Positions 34,689-41,856 of a stretch of DNA of 64,000 bases are shown in pieces (the first letter of the stretch is position 1; every line of letters starts with the position of its first letter). The stretch covers positions 310,001-374,000 of the forward strand of contig NC_018022.1 in the NCBI RefSeq assembly GCF_000266905.1, written 5' to 3'. The stretch is from Mycolicibacterium chubuense NBB4. Its GTDB lineage: Bacteria; Actinomycetota; Actinomycetes; Mycobacteriales; Mycobacteriaceae. The notes under the pieces are model-generated. The model was not told where the DNA came from. It worked only from the letters and a program-made list of their open reading frames with translations, and made no database searches. Made by a program: the position numbers and the translations under genes.

Positions 34689-35339
34689 TCACGGACGTGA
34701 GTTCACCAACGCGTCGACTGTGCTGGTCTGTCGGATGTAGCGCCGGAGATCGGGAGAGATGTAACCGGCATAGCGGCGCATTCGGCGGATCAGGTTGTTG
34801 ACGTCGGGGACGCGGACGGGCTCGTGGTGAGCTACCCGGTTGCGCGCCTTGCGCATGTCATCGAGGCCGAAGTGGATTTTGTGTCGCTGCGAACCGGCCG
34901 GGTAGAGGGCTTCCAAGTGCGGGGTCCAGAGCAGCGTCGTGTGCCGTGAGCTGGTCAGCAAGACCCAGAACCCGAAGGTCAGCTCGGCGAGGATCTTTCC
35001 GGGAGGTGCGGGCGGGCCGCCGGCCTTGGTGCGTGCGGAGGCGAGGTCGGCGTGGGTGCGGGCGTCGTTGCCCGGGACCGCCGGGAACAGCGCGCTGAAC
35101 GAAGCTGGGTCGGTCCAGTGGGCCTCGCCTGGCTGGATGGCACTCATGAGTGCCCGGTCGTAGAAGTTGCGGAGACCGACTTCGAGGTGGGCGAAGTCGT
35201 GCAGCAGTGCGGCGTTGAGCTGGGTGTTCCATTCGTGCAGGTCGAGAGCGCGGGTGCGGTCACCACCGGCCAGGCGTACGTACGTATGGAATCTTTCGGG
35301 GCTCAACCATTGTTCAACCCAAGGGCCCGGTGCCGTCAC
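34689..35339 (-). CDS. Abi-like HEPN-domain protein (putative abortive infection)
   Basis: A 216-aa protein of the Abi-like type (AbiD/F, Abi_2). The N-terminal WLSPERFHTYVRLAGGDRTRALDLHEWNTQLNAALLHDFAHLEVGLRNFYDRAL is typical, and the C-terminal KARNRVAHHEPV carries the R-x4-H motif of HEPN ribonucleases. Such proteins are thought to stop growth on phage infection by cutting RNA. GTG 35339 is the likely start. It stands alone on its strand between recombinases and the sigma-like gene, a typical place for defence cargo. Confidence 0.75.
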   Translation of the reverse strand: MTAPGPWVEQWLSPERFHTYVRLAGGDRTRALDLHEWNTQLNAALLHDFAHLEVGLRNFYDRALMSAIQPGEAHWTDPASFSALFPAVPGNDARTHADLASARTKAGGPPAPPGKILAELTFGFWVLLTSSRHTTLLWTPHLEALYPAGSQRHKIHFGLDDMRKARNRVAHHEPVRVPDVNNLIRRMRRYAGYISPDLRRYIRQTSTVDALVNSRP

Positions 35340-35423
35340 TTGTTGAGTTCTACCAGGGCTCCACGTACGATTGAGTGCATACAGACCGGTGTGACGTGTA
35401 ACGCGTACCCGGTTAAAGCCAGG

Positions 35424-35470
35424 AAGAGCCCGGTATTCGGTCCTTGCGACCGACCCGGGCTCTTTGCTTT
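35424..35470 (+). terminator. Strong hairpin with U-rich tail
   Basis: AAGAGCCCGG (35424-35433) pairs with CCGGGCTCTT (35455-35464). An inner TCGGTC/GACCGA extends the stem, and TTTGCTTT follows. It ends a short rightward transcript upstream of any gene, possibly an attenuator or small RNA. No coding frame is convincing between 35340 and 35766. Confidence 0.65.
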
Positions 35471-35716
35471 CAACAGCGTTGCCCGCAGCTGAAAGCCACC
35501 TTCATTTCTTGGCAGCTGCACGTCGACGACGAGCGACCGCGCCCAGAGAATCCGCGGACGACAGCTCTTGGGCCGACCTAGCCCCTCCTTTCTATGCCGG
35601 GGCTTGTCGGCTCAACCTGGGACAATGGTGGCAGCACGGCCCGAGGACCGCGTGCCTGGGAAAAAACTTCTTCCCGGATTCAGGGGTTCGCGGTACGCGC
35701 GCACTTAGGAAGAAGC

Positions 35717-35747
35717 GACAACCGTAGGGATCGGTTGTCTCTTTCTC
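35717..35747 (+). terminator. Hairpin with T-rich tail before the sigma-like gene
   Basis: GACAACCG, TAGGGAT loop, CGGTTGTC, then TCTTTCT. It ends about 20 bases before the ATG at 35767, so read-through may control that gene. Confidence 0.6.
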
Positions 35748-35766
35748 GCCTCCTGGAGATGTAGCC

Positions 35767-36594
35767 ATGGATCGACCGGCACGCCGCCCCGGCCCGCCCG
35801 TTGATGCCGCGCGCTTACAACCGGACAACCAGGCCGACATCCAGCACGTCGACCAGCCCATCGACGAAGGCTTGGTCGCTGCCTGGCTCGACGACCCCGA
35901 CCTCGCCGCCGAACTCGCCGACGAACTGGAACGACTCCGGCGTCTTCAAGCAGACGAGGACCTGCTCCTGACCCTGCAGCTGCACCAGTTCACCGGCCGA
36001 CCGTGGGACCGGTTCTCCCGCGAGCTGGCCCGCTACGGCCTCGGAGTGCTGCGCGCGTGGATCCGCTACGGAACCATCTACGGCAAGGCCAAAGCGCTGA
36101 CCGGCTACGGCCTGGGCCGCATCGACGGCTGGCCCAACGACGAGGTCGTCGAGGACATCGCCGCTGACACCGTGGTCGCCGCACTGATCTACTTCCGCGA
36201 CAAGGTGCTCATGACCCACCGCTGGCAGTCCTCGGGAGGCGCGTCGCTGGGTACCTTCTTCGTCGGGCAGTGCCTCTACCAGTTCGCCAACATCTACCGC
36301 AGCGCACTGCGAGCCGAACTCGAACGCATCGAGCACGCCACCACGCCGATCGACGACGTACCCGAAGACCGGTTCGACATCATCAAGGGCATCGAGGCCA
36401 CCATCGTCGCCAACGACACGGTTGCCGAAGCGATGGCGCTGCTGAGCACCGACCGGGCCCGTCGAGCGCTGTTCATGCAGGAGCACGGCTTCTCCCAGCG
36501 CGAGATCGCCGACGAGCTGGGCCTGCCTGATGCCAAGAGCGTGGAAAACCTCATCGGCTACCAACTCCGCCAACTCCGAAAGAGGACGTCGTGA
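35767..36594 (+). CDS. Sigma-70-like factor of mobile DNA
   Basis: A 275-aa protein. The middle part (EVVEDIAADTVVAALIYFRDKVLMTHRWQSSGGASLGTFFVGQCLYQFANIYRS) resembles sigma region 2. The C-terminus (AMALLSTDRARRALFMQEHGFSQREIADELGLPDAKSVENLIGYQLRQLRKRTS) is a region-4 HTH. Such factors are widespread on actinobacterial plasmids and islands with small genes like those that follow. ATG 35767 follows CTCCTGGAG. Its stop overlaps the next GTG. It may direct RNA polymerase to the hairpin-bearing promoters of this cluster, but that is inference. Confidence 0.7.
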   Translation: MDRPARRPGPPVDAARLQPDNQADIQHVDQPIDEGLVAAWLDDPDLAAELADELERLRRLQADEDLLLTLQLHQFTGRPWDRFSRELARYGLGVLRAWIRYGTIYGKAKALTGYGLGRIDGWPNDEVVEDIAADTVVAALIYFRDKVLMTHRWQSSGGASLGTFFVGQCLYQFANIYRSALRAELERIEHATTPIDDVPEDRFDIIKGIEATIVANDTVAEAMALLSTDRARRALFMQEHGFSQREIADELGLPDAKSVENLIGYQLRQLRKRTS

Positions 36595-37031
36595 CCACCA
36601 TCAAGCACCTCACCGCGCTCATCGACGCCAGCTCGCTGGGCACCCGCTCCGCGCGTGCAGCACGCACGTCGGTGACCGCCGCCGAAGGCGACGCACTGGC
36701 CCGGCGCGCCGCCGAGGGTGGGCACGGGCAAGACATCTCGGAGAAATTCAGGGATCGGGCCGACACGCGCACTTATAGACCGGTATCCGGCTCAATACCG
36801 GGCCGGAAGAGACGAAAGGACAAAACAATGGCCAAGGGACATCACCGCAGCGCCGTCAGCGGCAAGTTCGTCAAGGCGTCGACCGCGGCGCGCAACCCCA
36901 AGACCACGGTCACCGAACGGGGCGCCAACCACAGCAGTGGAACCCATCACCGCAGCGCCATCACCGGCAAGTTCGTGAAGGGCTCCACCGCGGCGCGTCA
37001 CCCCAACACCACGGTCACCGAACGCGGTTGA
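36591..37031 (+). CDS. Small basic protein with duplicated HHRSA-GKFVK motif
   Basis: The frame is open from GTG 36591, overlapping the sigma-like stop, for 146 residues. A second start, ATG 36828 with GAAAGGA nine bases upstream, gives a 67-aa protein beginning MAKGHHRSAVSGKFVK, which is how stand-alone relatives in actinobacteria usually start. A hairpin (CCGGTAT/ATACCGG, about 36780-36800) lies between the two starts. I think the 67-aa form is the conserved protein and the front half may be a separate or fused leader. The protein holds two 28-residue repeats and is strongly basic, so nucleic-acid binding is possible. Confidence 0.55.
   Translation: MTTIKHLTALIDASSLGTRSARAARTSVTAAEGDALARRAAEGGHGQDISEKFRDRADTRTYRPVSGSIPGRKRRKDKTMAKGHHRSAVSGKFVKASTAARNPKTTVTERGANHSSGTHHRSAITGKFVKGSTAARHPNTTVTERG
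36840..37028 (+). repeat. Two 84-bp coding repeats
   Basis: Units 36840-36923 and 36945-37028 encode HHRSA(V/I)(S/T)GKFVK(A/G)STAAR(N/H)P(K/N)TTVTERG and are separated by a seven-residue linker. DNA identity is high, which indicates a recent internal duplication. Confidence 0.8.
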
Positions 37032-37049
37032 GTAAGAACCGAATTCGGC

Positions 37050-37088
37050 GGTGTCCTCTCGGCTCGGCAAACGGGCCGAGAGGACACC
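37050..37088 (+). terminator. Perfect 14-bp stem hairpin between genes
   Basis: GGTGTCCTCTCGGC pairs exactly with GCCGAGAGGACACC around an 11-base loop. It has no T tract and lies 28 bases before the next start codon, so it may act as RNA stabiliser, processing site or attenuator rather than a simple terminator. Confidence 0.55.
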
Positions 37089-37116
37089 AGACCTACCACC
37101 TCTGAAAGGCAATCCG

Positions 37117-37353
37117 ATGATCCATACCACCGTTGAAGCCCTCGGCGGCGCGCAAGCCGTCCCCAGTGAGCTGATCCCGGCCCGCGAACTGCACCAGCAC
37201 CTGATCAATCAGGTGGCCACCAGCGGCGGCGGCAACGTCGTCCTCGCCGACACCGCCGGCAAGCCCGCGGCCATCGTCATGTCCATTCAGCGCTACGAGA
37301 AGCTGGTCGACGAGCTGAACACGCTGCGCCGCAACAACTCCGACAACACCTGA
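37117..37353 (+). CDS. Phd/YefM-like antitoxin
   Basis: A 78-aa protein with the shape of Phd/YefM antitoxins: VPSELIPARELHQHLINQVATSGGGNVVLADTAGKPAAIVMSIQRYEKLVDELNTLRR. The N-terminal ARELHQHL helix, central strands, and VMS-x-x-RYEKL segment are characteristic. ATG 37117 follows GAAAGG. No recognised toxin is next to it; the short gene that follows is the only candidate partner. It may instead be a solitary DNA-binding regulator. Confidence 0.6.
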   Translation: MIHTTVEALGGAQAVPSELIPARELHQHLINQVATSGGGNVVLADTAGKPAAIVMSIQRYEKLVDELNTLRRNNSDNT

Positions 37354-37370
37354 CAGGGCAGGGGCATCGC

Positions 37371-37646
37371 GTGCTGACCGACGACGACGTGCAAGCTCTC
37401 GACCGACGAGCCCGTGAGGTCGGCCGCCACATCGGCTGGGATCTGCGGTTCGTCGTCGCGGGCAACCCCGAGTTCGTCGGCCTGGCGGCCGGTGGCGGCG
37501 CTGATCGGGCTGATAAAATCGTCGTCTTGGGACCTAGCCGCATAGCCGATCTCGCCGTCCACGAAATTGACCTTGCGCTCGACGCACTCCAGCGCGGCGA
37601 TCGGCACATCGTGCTCGACGAAGACGGCGACCCCCGCCTGATCTAA
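37371..37646 (+). CDS. Hypothetical protein, 91 aa, after antitoxin-like gene
   Basis: GTG 37371 lies 17 bases behind the antitoxin-like gene. The sequence (DVQALDRRAREVGRHIGWDLRFVVAGNPEFVGLAAGGGADRADKIVVLGPSRIADLAVHEIDLALDALQRGDRHIVLDEDGDPRLI) is a small alpha/beta protein. It does not match RelE, Fic/Doc or PIN toxins as far as I can see. Operon position makes a toxin or accessory role possible. Confidence 0.5.
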   Translation: MLTDDDVQALDRRAREVGRHIGWDLRFVVAGNPEFVGLAAGGGADRADKIVVLGPSRIADLAVHEIDLALDALQRGDRHIVLDEDGDPRLI

Positions 37647-37674
37647 ATGCGGGCTCGTCCTCGCGGGCCAATTC

Positions 37675-37866
37675 TCAACCCTCCTCGGAGGGGCGTCCCT
37701 CCCACGTATCCAGCTCCGTATCGGGGAGTGGGTCGTCGAAGTCATCTGGGACCGCAAGGTCGGGCAGTTGAGCGAAACGGCGCGGGGAAGTCGGGGACGG
37801 CGGCAGCTTCGCCCCGGTGTCACCGCACTCGCTCGTCACGCCTCCAGGATAGGGAAGTCGGGACAT
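37675..37866 (-). CDS. Possible small acidic protein, 63 aa
   Basis: ATG 37866 opens a frame with a coherent acidic C-terminus (RFAQLPDLAVPDDFDDPLPDTELDTWEGRPSEEG), typical of many small actinobacterial proteins. There is no clear ribosome-binding site and no recognised family. The remaining 37867-38246 shows nothing. Confidence 0.3.
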   Translation of the reverse strand: MSRLPYPGGVTSECGDTGAKLPPSPTSPRRFAQLPDLAVPDDFDDPLPDTELDTWEGRPSEEG

Positions 37867-38246
37867 CTGGTGCCGGAACTGGGCCCGCTCTCCCAGCAGG
37901 GCGACACGCCCAGAGTGCTTGCTTCCATTCGGGCGCGTCTACCTGCGAGTACAGTGAATCAGGTGCCGTTAGTGCGCCCAAAATCCGGTTAGCGCCACCA
38001 CATTCCCCAGGCTTTCTTTCATCCCGCCTGGCCTCGATACGGGTAAGATTGCCGCGCAGATGCAGTAGCACGACTGTGCCCACATCCGGTCGCTACCGCG
38101 AAACCTTCACTCCCGCCCCTGTTAACGGGTTCACCGAGCAACTGCGCACACCGCCAGTTCCGTAAGTTTATCCAGCCATCCAAATGTATTGCTGGAGTGA
38201 TCTTTTCATGGTTCACCCATGAGAGGGCGCGCTTATTTGCGCGTCG

Positions 38247-38294
38247 AAGCCGGGTCTTCCCGGCTTTTTTTGTGCCCGGCCATCGGTCGGGCAC
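38247..38294 (+). terminator. Two tandem intrinsic terminators
   Basis: AAGCCGGG-TCTT-CCCGGCTT followed by seven T in all (38247-38271) is a textbook Rho-independent terminator. Directly after it, GTGCCCG pairs with CGGGCAC (38272-38294), followed by TTTCTGTT. They end a short transcript starting after about 38160 that has no ORF, and lie just upstream of the next small gene. Confidence 0.85.
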
Positions 38295-38326
38295 TTTCTG
38301 TTGGTACACCTCGCAAGGAGGTCAAT

Positions 38327-38500
38327 GTGGTCGTCTCGGACGCGTGGAATCTGGTCTGGATTCTGCTTGTGCTGGTGATGGTCAACCGGGCGGTGTTCTG
38401 CCGGCGCGATGAGCCGATGGAACGCATCATCGCCTTCCTGAAGGGGCTGGCCGAGATCGTCGGCGCTGCCGCGGTCGCGCTTCGCGAGTGGCGGCGTTAG
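38327..38500 (+). CDS. Small single-helix membrane protein, 57 aa
   Basis: GTG 38327 follows AAGGAGG by five bases. The product has one hydrophobic helix (AWNLVWILLVLVMVNRAVF) and an amphipathic basic tail (CRRDEPMERIIAFLKGLAEIVGAAAVALREWRR). Size and form resemble phage holin-like or small actinobacterial membrane proteins, without a specific match. It follows the double terminator, so its transcription may depend on read-through. Confidence 0.5.
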   Translation: MVVSDAWNLVWILLVLVMVNRAVFCRRDEPMERIIAFLKGLAEIVGAAAVALREWRR

Positions 38501-39187
38501 CCCTCCTCTGATGAACACTCTGCCCGCCGGGAGAACCCTGCTGATGCCGCCGTAACCGCCTGCGCGCCGGACGGCCACCGTCAGTGGTTCCGCATGCGCA
38601 CACCACGCTGGCTTTCGCCTCGCAGTCGTCGAATCTCGGTTTCGACGCGCGGGGCTTTTTCATGTCCAAACACGGTCAGGTCGACCTCATCTGGGGATCA
38701 CGCGAGCCGCCACGTGGCGGGCCAGCGGGCCTGTCGTGGTCGGCCTACTGGATTACTCGGCGAACCCACGTGCCGACCTGGGCGTCGAGGCGGCGACCGG
38801 ACCCAGGCTCGCCCGCCACCAGACGCCGCCAGTGCTGCGCCGGATGTGGTTGGGAACTTTGGACCCGCCAGCTCGACTGCGAGTCCTGATCGAAAAGGAC
38901 GTCATCAGCCCGAATCGCTTCGATGAGCACCCACTGGGTGTCGACCTGATTTCTCATGCTGAGAACGCTAGTTCGTTGCGCGATGCTCTGCTGCACAGCT
39001 CTCCTGCGGCGACTGACAAGCCCTCGCGATCAGCCCCGAGTGAGTGCGGCGCGACCGCCACGCTCGGCGGAAGAACGGACGGCGTTGACCCTGTTCGCGA
39101 TATGCCACCGAGATAGGTGAGGGCAGCCGGGCGGTGTTCACCAGCCGTTCGCTTGCATCTCGATTTGATGACTGTCAATATCGATGC
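38501..39187. other. Long stretch without a secure gene
   Basis: A hairpin GTCGAA/TTCGAC (about 38627-38645) followed by GGGGCTTTTT resembles the leader structures of neighbouring genes. ATG 38662 then opens a frame (MSKHGQVDLIWGS...), but coding-like composition soon shifts to another frame, from GTG 38736 to 39116 (VVGLLDYSANPRADLGVEAATGPRL...RLRVLIEKDVISPNRFDEHPLGVDLI). This could be a frameshifted gene. I see no family match. The last 70 bases hold the arsR promoter. Confidence 0.35.
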
Positions 39188-39565
39188 ATGTCGAATCAAG
39201 AGGGTGACGTGGTGGTGGATGCGTGTTGCGTGACGCCGCCGCTGCTGCGTGAGCCGCTGACTGAATTTGCGGCCGTCGAGATGGCCAAGAAGTTGAAGGC
39301 GCTGGCTGATCCGGTGCGGCTGCGTCTGTTCAGCGCGATTGCCAGCCATTCCGGTGGCGAGGCGTGCGTCTGTGACATTTCTGGCGGTATCGACGTCTCC
39401 CAACCCACGGTGTCGCACCACCTCAAGGTCTTGCGTGCGGCTGGTTTGTTGACCTCGGAGCGTCGGGCGTCGTGGGTGTACTACGCCGTGGTTCCGGAGG
39501 CGCTGCGCGAGATCGCGGCGCTGCTGGATCTCAACACCGCAGCGCTGGCAGGGGTAACGGCATGA
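39188..39565 (+). CDS. arsR: ArsR arsenite-responsive repressor
   Basis: A 125-aa ArsR/SmtB winged-helix repressor. The As(III) site is visible as GGEACVCDISGG in the DNA-binding helix region (Cys-x-Cys as in classical ArsR ELCVCDL), plus an N-terminal DACC. The recognition helix is VSQPTVSHHLKVLRAAGLL. ATG 39188 is preceded by a dyad-rich promoter (TCGATTTGATGACTGTCAATATCGATG), and the stop overlaps the acr3 start (ATGA). It controls the rightward ars operon. Confidence 0.9.
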   Translation: MSNQEGDVVVDACCVTPPLLREPLTEFAAVEMAKKLKALADPVRLRLFSAIASHSGGEACVCDISGGIDVSQPTVSHHLKVLRAAGLLTSERRASWVYYAVVPEALREIAALLDLNTAALAGVTA

Positions 39566-40674
39566 CCAACACGGTAACGAGTACCTCAGCGCCGGTGGTG
39601 GGCAAGTTGTCCACCCTGGACCGGTTCCTGCCGGTGTGGATCGGCATCGCCATGGTCGCCGGCCTGCTGCTGGGTCGCTGGGTCCCGGGGTTGAATACCG
39701 CGCTGGAAAGCGTTCAGCTCGACGGGATTTCGTTGCCGATCGCGCTGGGTCTGTTGATCATGATGTATCCGGTGCTGGCCAAGGTCCGTTACGACCGCCT
39801 CGACACCGTGACCGGGGACCGCAAGCTGCTGCTGAGCTCACTGTTCTTGAACTGGGTGTTCGGACCGGCGTTGATGTTCGCCCTGGCCTGGCTGATGCTG
39901 CCGGATCTCCCCGAGTACCGGACCGGCCTGATCATCGTGGGCCTGGCCCGCTGCATCGCGATGGTGATCATCTGGAATGACCTCGCCTGCGGTGACCGGG
40001 AAGCCGCCGCCGTCCTGGTGGCGCTGAACTCGATCTTCCAGGTCATCATGTTCGCCGTCCTGGGCTGGTTCTACCTTTCGGTGTTGCCCGGCTGGCTGGG
40101 CCTGGAGCAGACCACGATCAGCACCTCGCCGTGGCAGATCGCCAAATCAGTGCTCATCTTCCTCGGCATCCCGTTGCTGGCGGGCTACCTATCGCGTCGG
40201 CTCGGTGAGAAGGCCAAGGGCCGCGACTGGTACGAGAGCAAGTTTCTGCCGCGGATCGCGCCGTGGGCGCTCTACGGGCTGCTGTTCACCATCGTCATTC
40301 TCTTTGCGCTGCAAGGCGAACAGATCACCACCCGACCCCTGGACGTGGTGCGCATCGCGCTTCCCCTGCTCGCCTACTTCGCCATCATGTGGGGCGGCGG
40401 CTACCTGCTGGGTGCCGGCATCGGGTTGGGCTACCAACGCACCACCACCCTGGCGTTCACCGCGGCGGGCAACAACTTCGAACTCGCCATCGCCGTGGCG
40501 ATCGCCACCTACGGCGCCACCTCCGGGCAAGCCCTCGCCGGAGTGGTCGGCCCACTGATCGAGGTGCCCGTGCTGGTCGCCCTGGTCTACGTCTCGCTGG
40601 CGCTGCGGCGACGCTTCCGCGACCACACCACCGCCCCCACCGCAGTCCACCCGTCCACGACACAGGAGTCCTGA
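39562..40674 (+). CDS. acr3: Arsenite efflux permease Acr3
   Basis: A 370-aa member of the ACR3 family of the BART superfamily with ten predicted helices. It contains the conserved Cys in IVGLARCIAMVIIWNDLACGD and the Asn/Glu in AFTAAGNNFELAIAVAIATYG that are needed for As(III) transport. It expels arsenite made by the ArsC proteins. ATG overlaps the arsR stop, so repressor and pump are translated together. Confidence 0.95.
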   Translation: MTNTVTSTSAPVVGKLSTLDRFLPVWIGIAMVAGLLLGRWVPGLNTALESVQLDGISLPIALGLLIMMYPVLAKVRYDRLDTVTGDRKLLLSSLFLNWVFGPALMFALAWLMLPDLPEYRTGLIIVGLARCIAMVIIWNDLACGDREAAAVLVALNSIFQVIMFAVLGWFYLSVLPGWLGLEQTTISTSPWQIAKSVLIFLGIPLLAGYLSRRLGEKAKGRDWYESKFLPRIAPWALYGLLFTIVILFALQGEQITTRPLDVVRIALPLLAYFAIMWGGGYLLGAGIGLGYQRTTTLAFTAAGNNFELAIAVAIATYGATSGQALAGVVGPLIEVPVLVALVYVSLALRRRFRDHTTAPTAVHPSTTQES

Positions 40675-40678
40675 CACC

Positions 40679-41359
40679 ATGTCCGAGAGCCCCGCCGCCC
40701 TGCGCCCGCACCGCGACCTGTCCATCGATCAACAGCACGCCCTCACCACCGCGGCCACCCGGTTGGAACGCGACTTCGGCGACAGCTTCAACGTCGAGAC
40801 GATCGAACGATTCCTGCACACCTCCTATGACCAGTTCGCCGGCCGCGCCACCGTCCCCAACTTCCTTCCCCTGCTGGCCGAACGGTTCGCCCGCCAACGC
40901 CTGCTCGCCCTGGCGAGGGTGGAAGGCAAGATCAGCGACGGCAAGCCCACGGTGCTGTTCCTGTGCACCCACAACGCCGGCCGTTCCCAGATGGCCTTGG
41001 GTTTCTTCACCCACCTCGCCGGTGAGCACGCGGTGGCCTGGTCGGGTGGCTCCGAACCCGGTGATGCCATCAACCCGTCCGCGGTCGCGGCGATGGCCGA
41101 GGTCGGCATCGACATCACCGGCGAGTTCCCGAAACCCTGGACCGACGAGATCGTCGCGGCCGCCGACGTGGTGATCACCATGGGCTGCGGGGACGCCTGC
41201 CCGATCTTCCCCGGCAAGCGCTACGAGAACTGGGACCTGCCCGACCCCGCTGGCCAAGGCGTCGACGCGGTCCGCCCGATCCGCGACGACATCGAGGAAC
41301 GCGTGAGGCGGCTGCTGTCCGAACTCGACGTCACCGTCGGCCAAGGCGGACGGCGATGA
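40679..41359 (+). CDS. arsC: Arsenate reductase ArsC with N-terminal helical domain
   Basis: A 226-aa LMW-phosphatase-fold arsenate reductase. The P-loop is VLFLCTHNAGRSQMALGFF (C-x5-R-S), and the later MGCGDACPIFPGKRYENWDLPDP holds the Cys pair and acid (Asp-Pro) of the family. An extra N-terminal helical domain of about 85 residues (DQQHALTTAATRLERDFGDSFNVETIERFLHTSYDQFA) is seen in actinobacterial ArsC proteins, which use mycothiol and mycoredoxin. It follows acr3 by 4 bases and overlaps the next gene. Confidence 0.93.
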   Translation: MSESPAALRPHRDLSIDQQHALTTAATRLERDFGDSFNVETIERFLHTSYDQFAGRATVPNFLPLLAERFARQRLLALARVEGKISDGKPTVLFLCTHNAGRSQMALGFFTHLAGEHAVAWSGGSEPGDAINPSAVAAMAEVGIDITGEFPKPWTDEIVAAADVVITMGCGDACPIFPGKRYENWDLPDPAGQGVDAVRPIRDDIEERVRRLLSELDVTVGQGGRR

Positions 41360-41784
41360 CCGACACCTCCTCGACACCGTCGGTGTTGTTCGTCTGCGTC
41401 AAGAACGGCGGCAAGTCCCAGATGGCCGCCGGACTGATGCGCCAACTCGCCGGTGACACCGTCACCGTGCATTCGGCCGGCACCAAACCCGGCAGCGCGG
41501 TCAACGACCTGTCCGCCCAAGCCCTCCTCGAGGTCGGCGTCGACATCACCAGCGAGAAGCCCAAGCCGGTGGACTACGAGTTGGCCCGCGAGGTGGACCT
41601 GGTGGTCACCCTCGGCCGCGAAGCCCAACTGGACCCGCTACCGGGCACCCGGGTGGAGAACTGGGACACCGACGAACCCTCCGAACGCGGCATCGACGGC
41701 CTCGAACGCATGCGCCTGGTCCGCGACGACATCACCGCCCGCGTCCAACGCCTACACACCACGCTCACCAACGCCACCGCCTGA
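41356..41784 (+). CDS. Second ArsC-like arsenate reductase, mycothiol type
   Basis: A 142-aa LMW-PTP-fold protein with P-loop VLFVCVKNGGKSQMAAGLM. The only Cys is the nucleophile, which fits the mycothiol/mycoredoxin-dependent mechanism known for Corynebacterium ArsC1/ArsC2, where arsenate is conjugated to mycothiol. Compared with the preceding protein it lacks the N-terminal domain and the Cys pair near MGCGDAC (here TLGREAQLDPLPGTRVENWDTDEP). ATG overlaps the previous stop. Confidence 0.88.
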   Translation: MTDTSSTPSVLFVCVKNGGKSQMAAGLMRQLAGDTVTVHSAGTKPGSAVNDLSAQALLEVGVDITSEKPKPVDYELAREVDLVVTLGREAQLDPLPGTRVENWDTDEPSERGIDGLERMRLVRDDITARVQRLHTTLTNATA

Positions 41785-41856
41785 CACTCAGCTCGCTTTC
41801 CGCTGCAGCGCGGCAGCACCCACCTTTTCCACTCGACACATCGAGGAGACTTCGTC

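Noticed and set aside
36840..37028. Two similar units considered as CRISPR-like repeats
   Set aside because: Only two units, both translated as protein repeats, with no cas genes.
38247..38294. tRNA or other structured RNA gene around the terminators
   Set aside because: No cloverleaf or TΨC-type sequence could be read; only terminator hairpins are supported.
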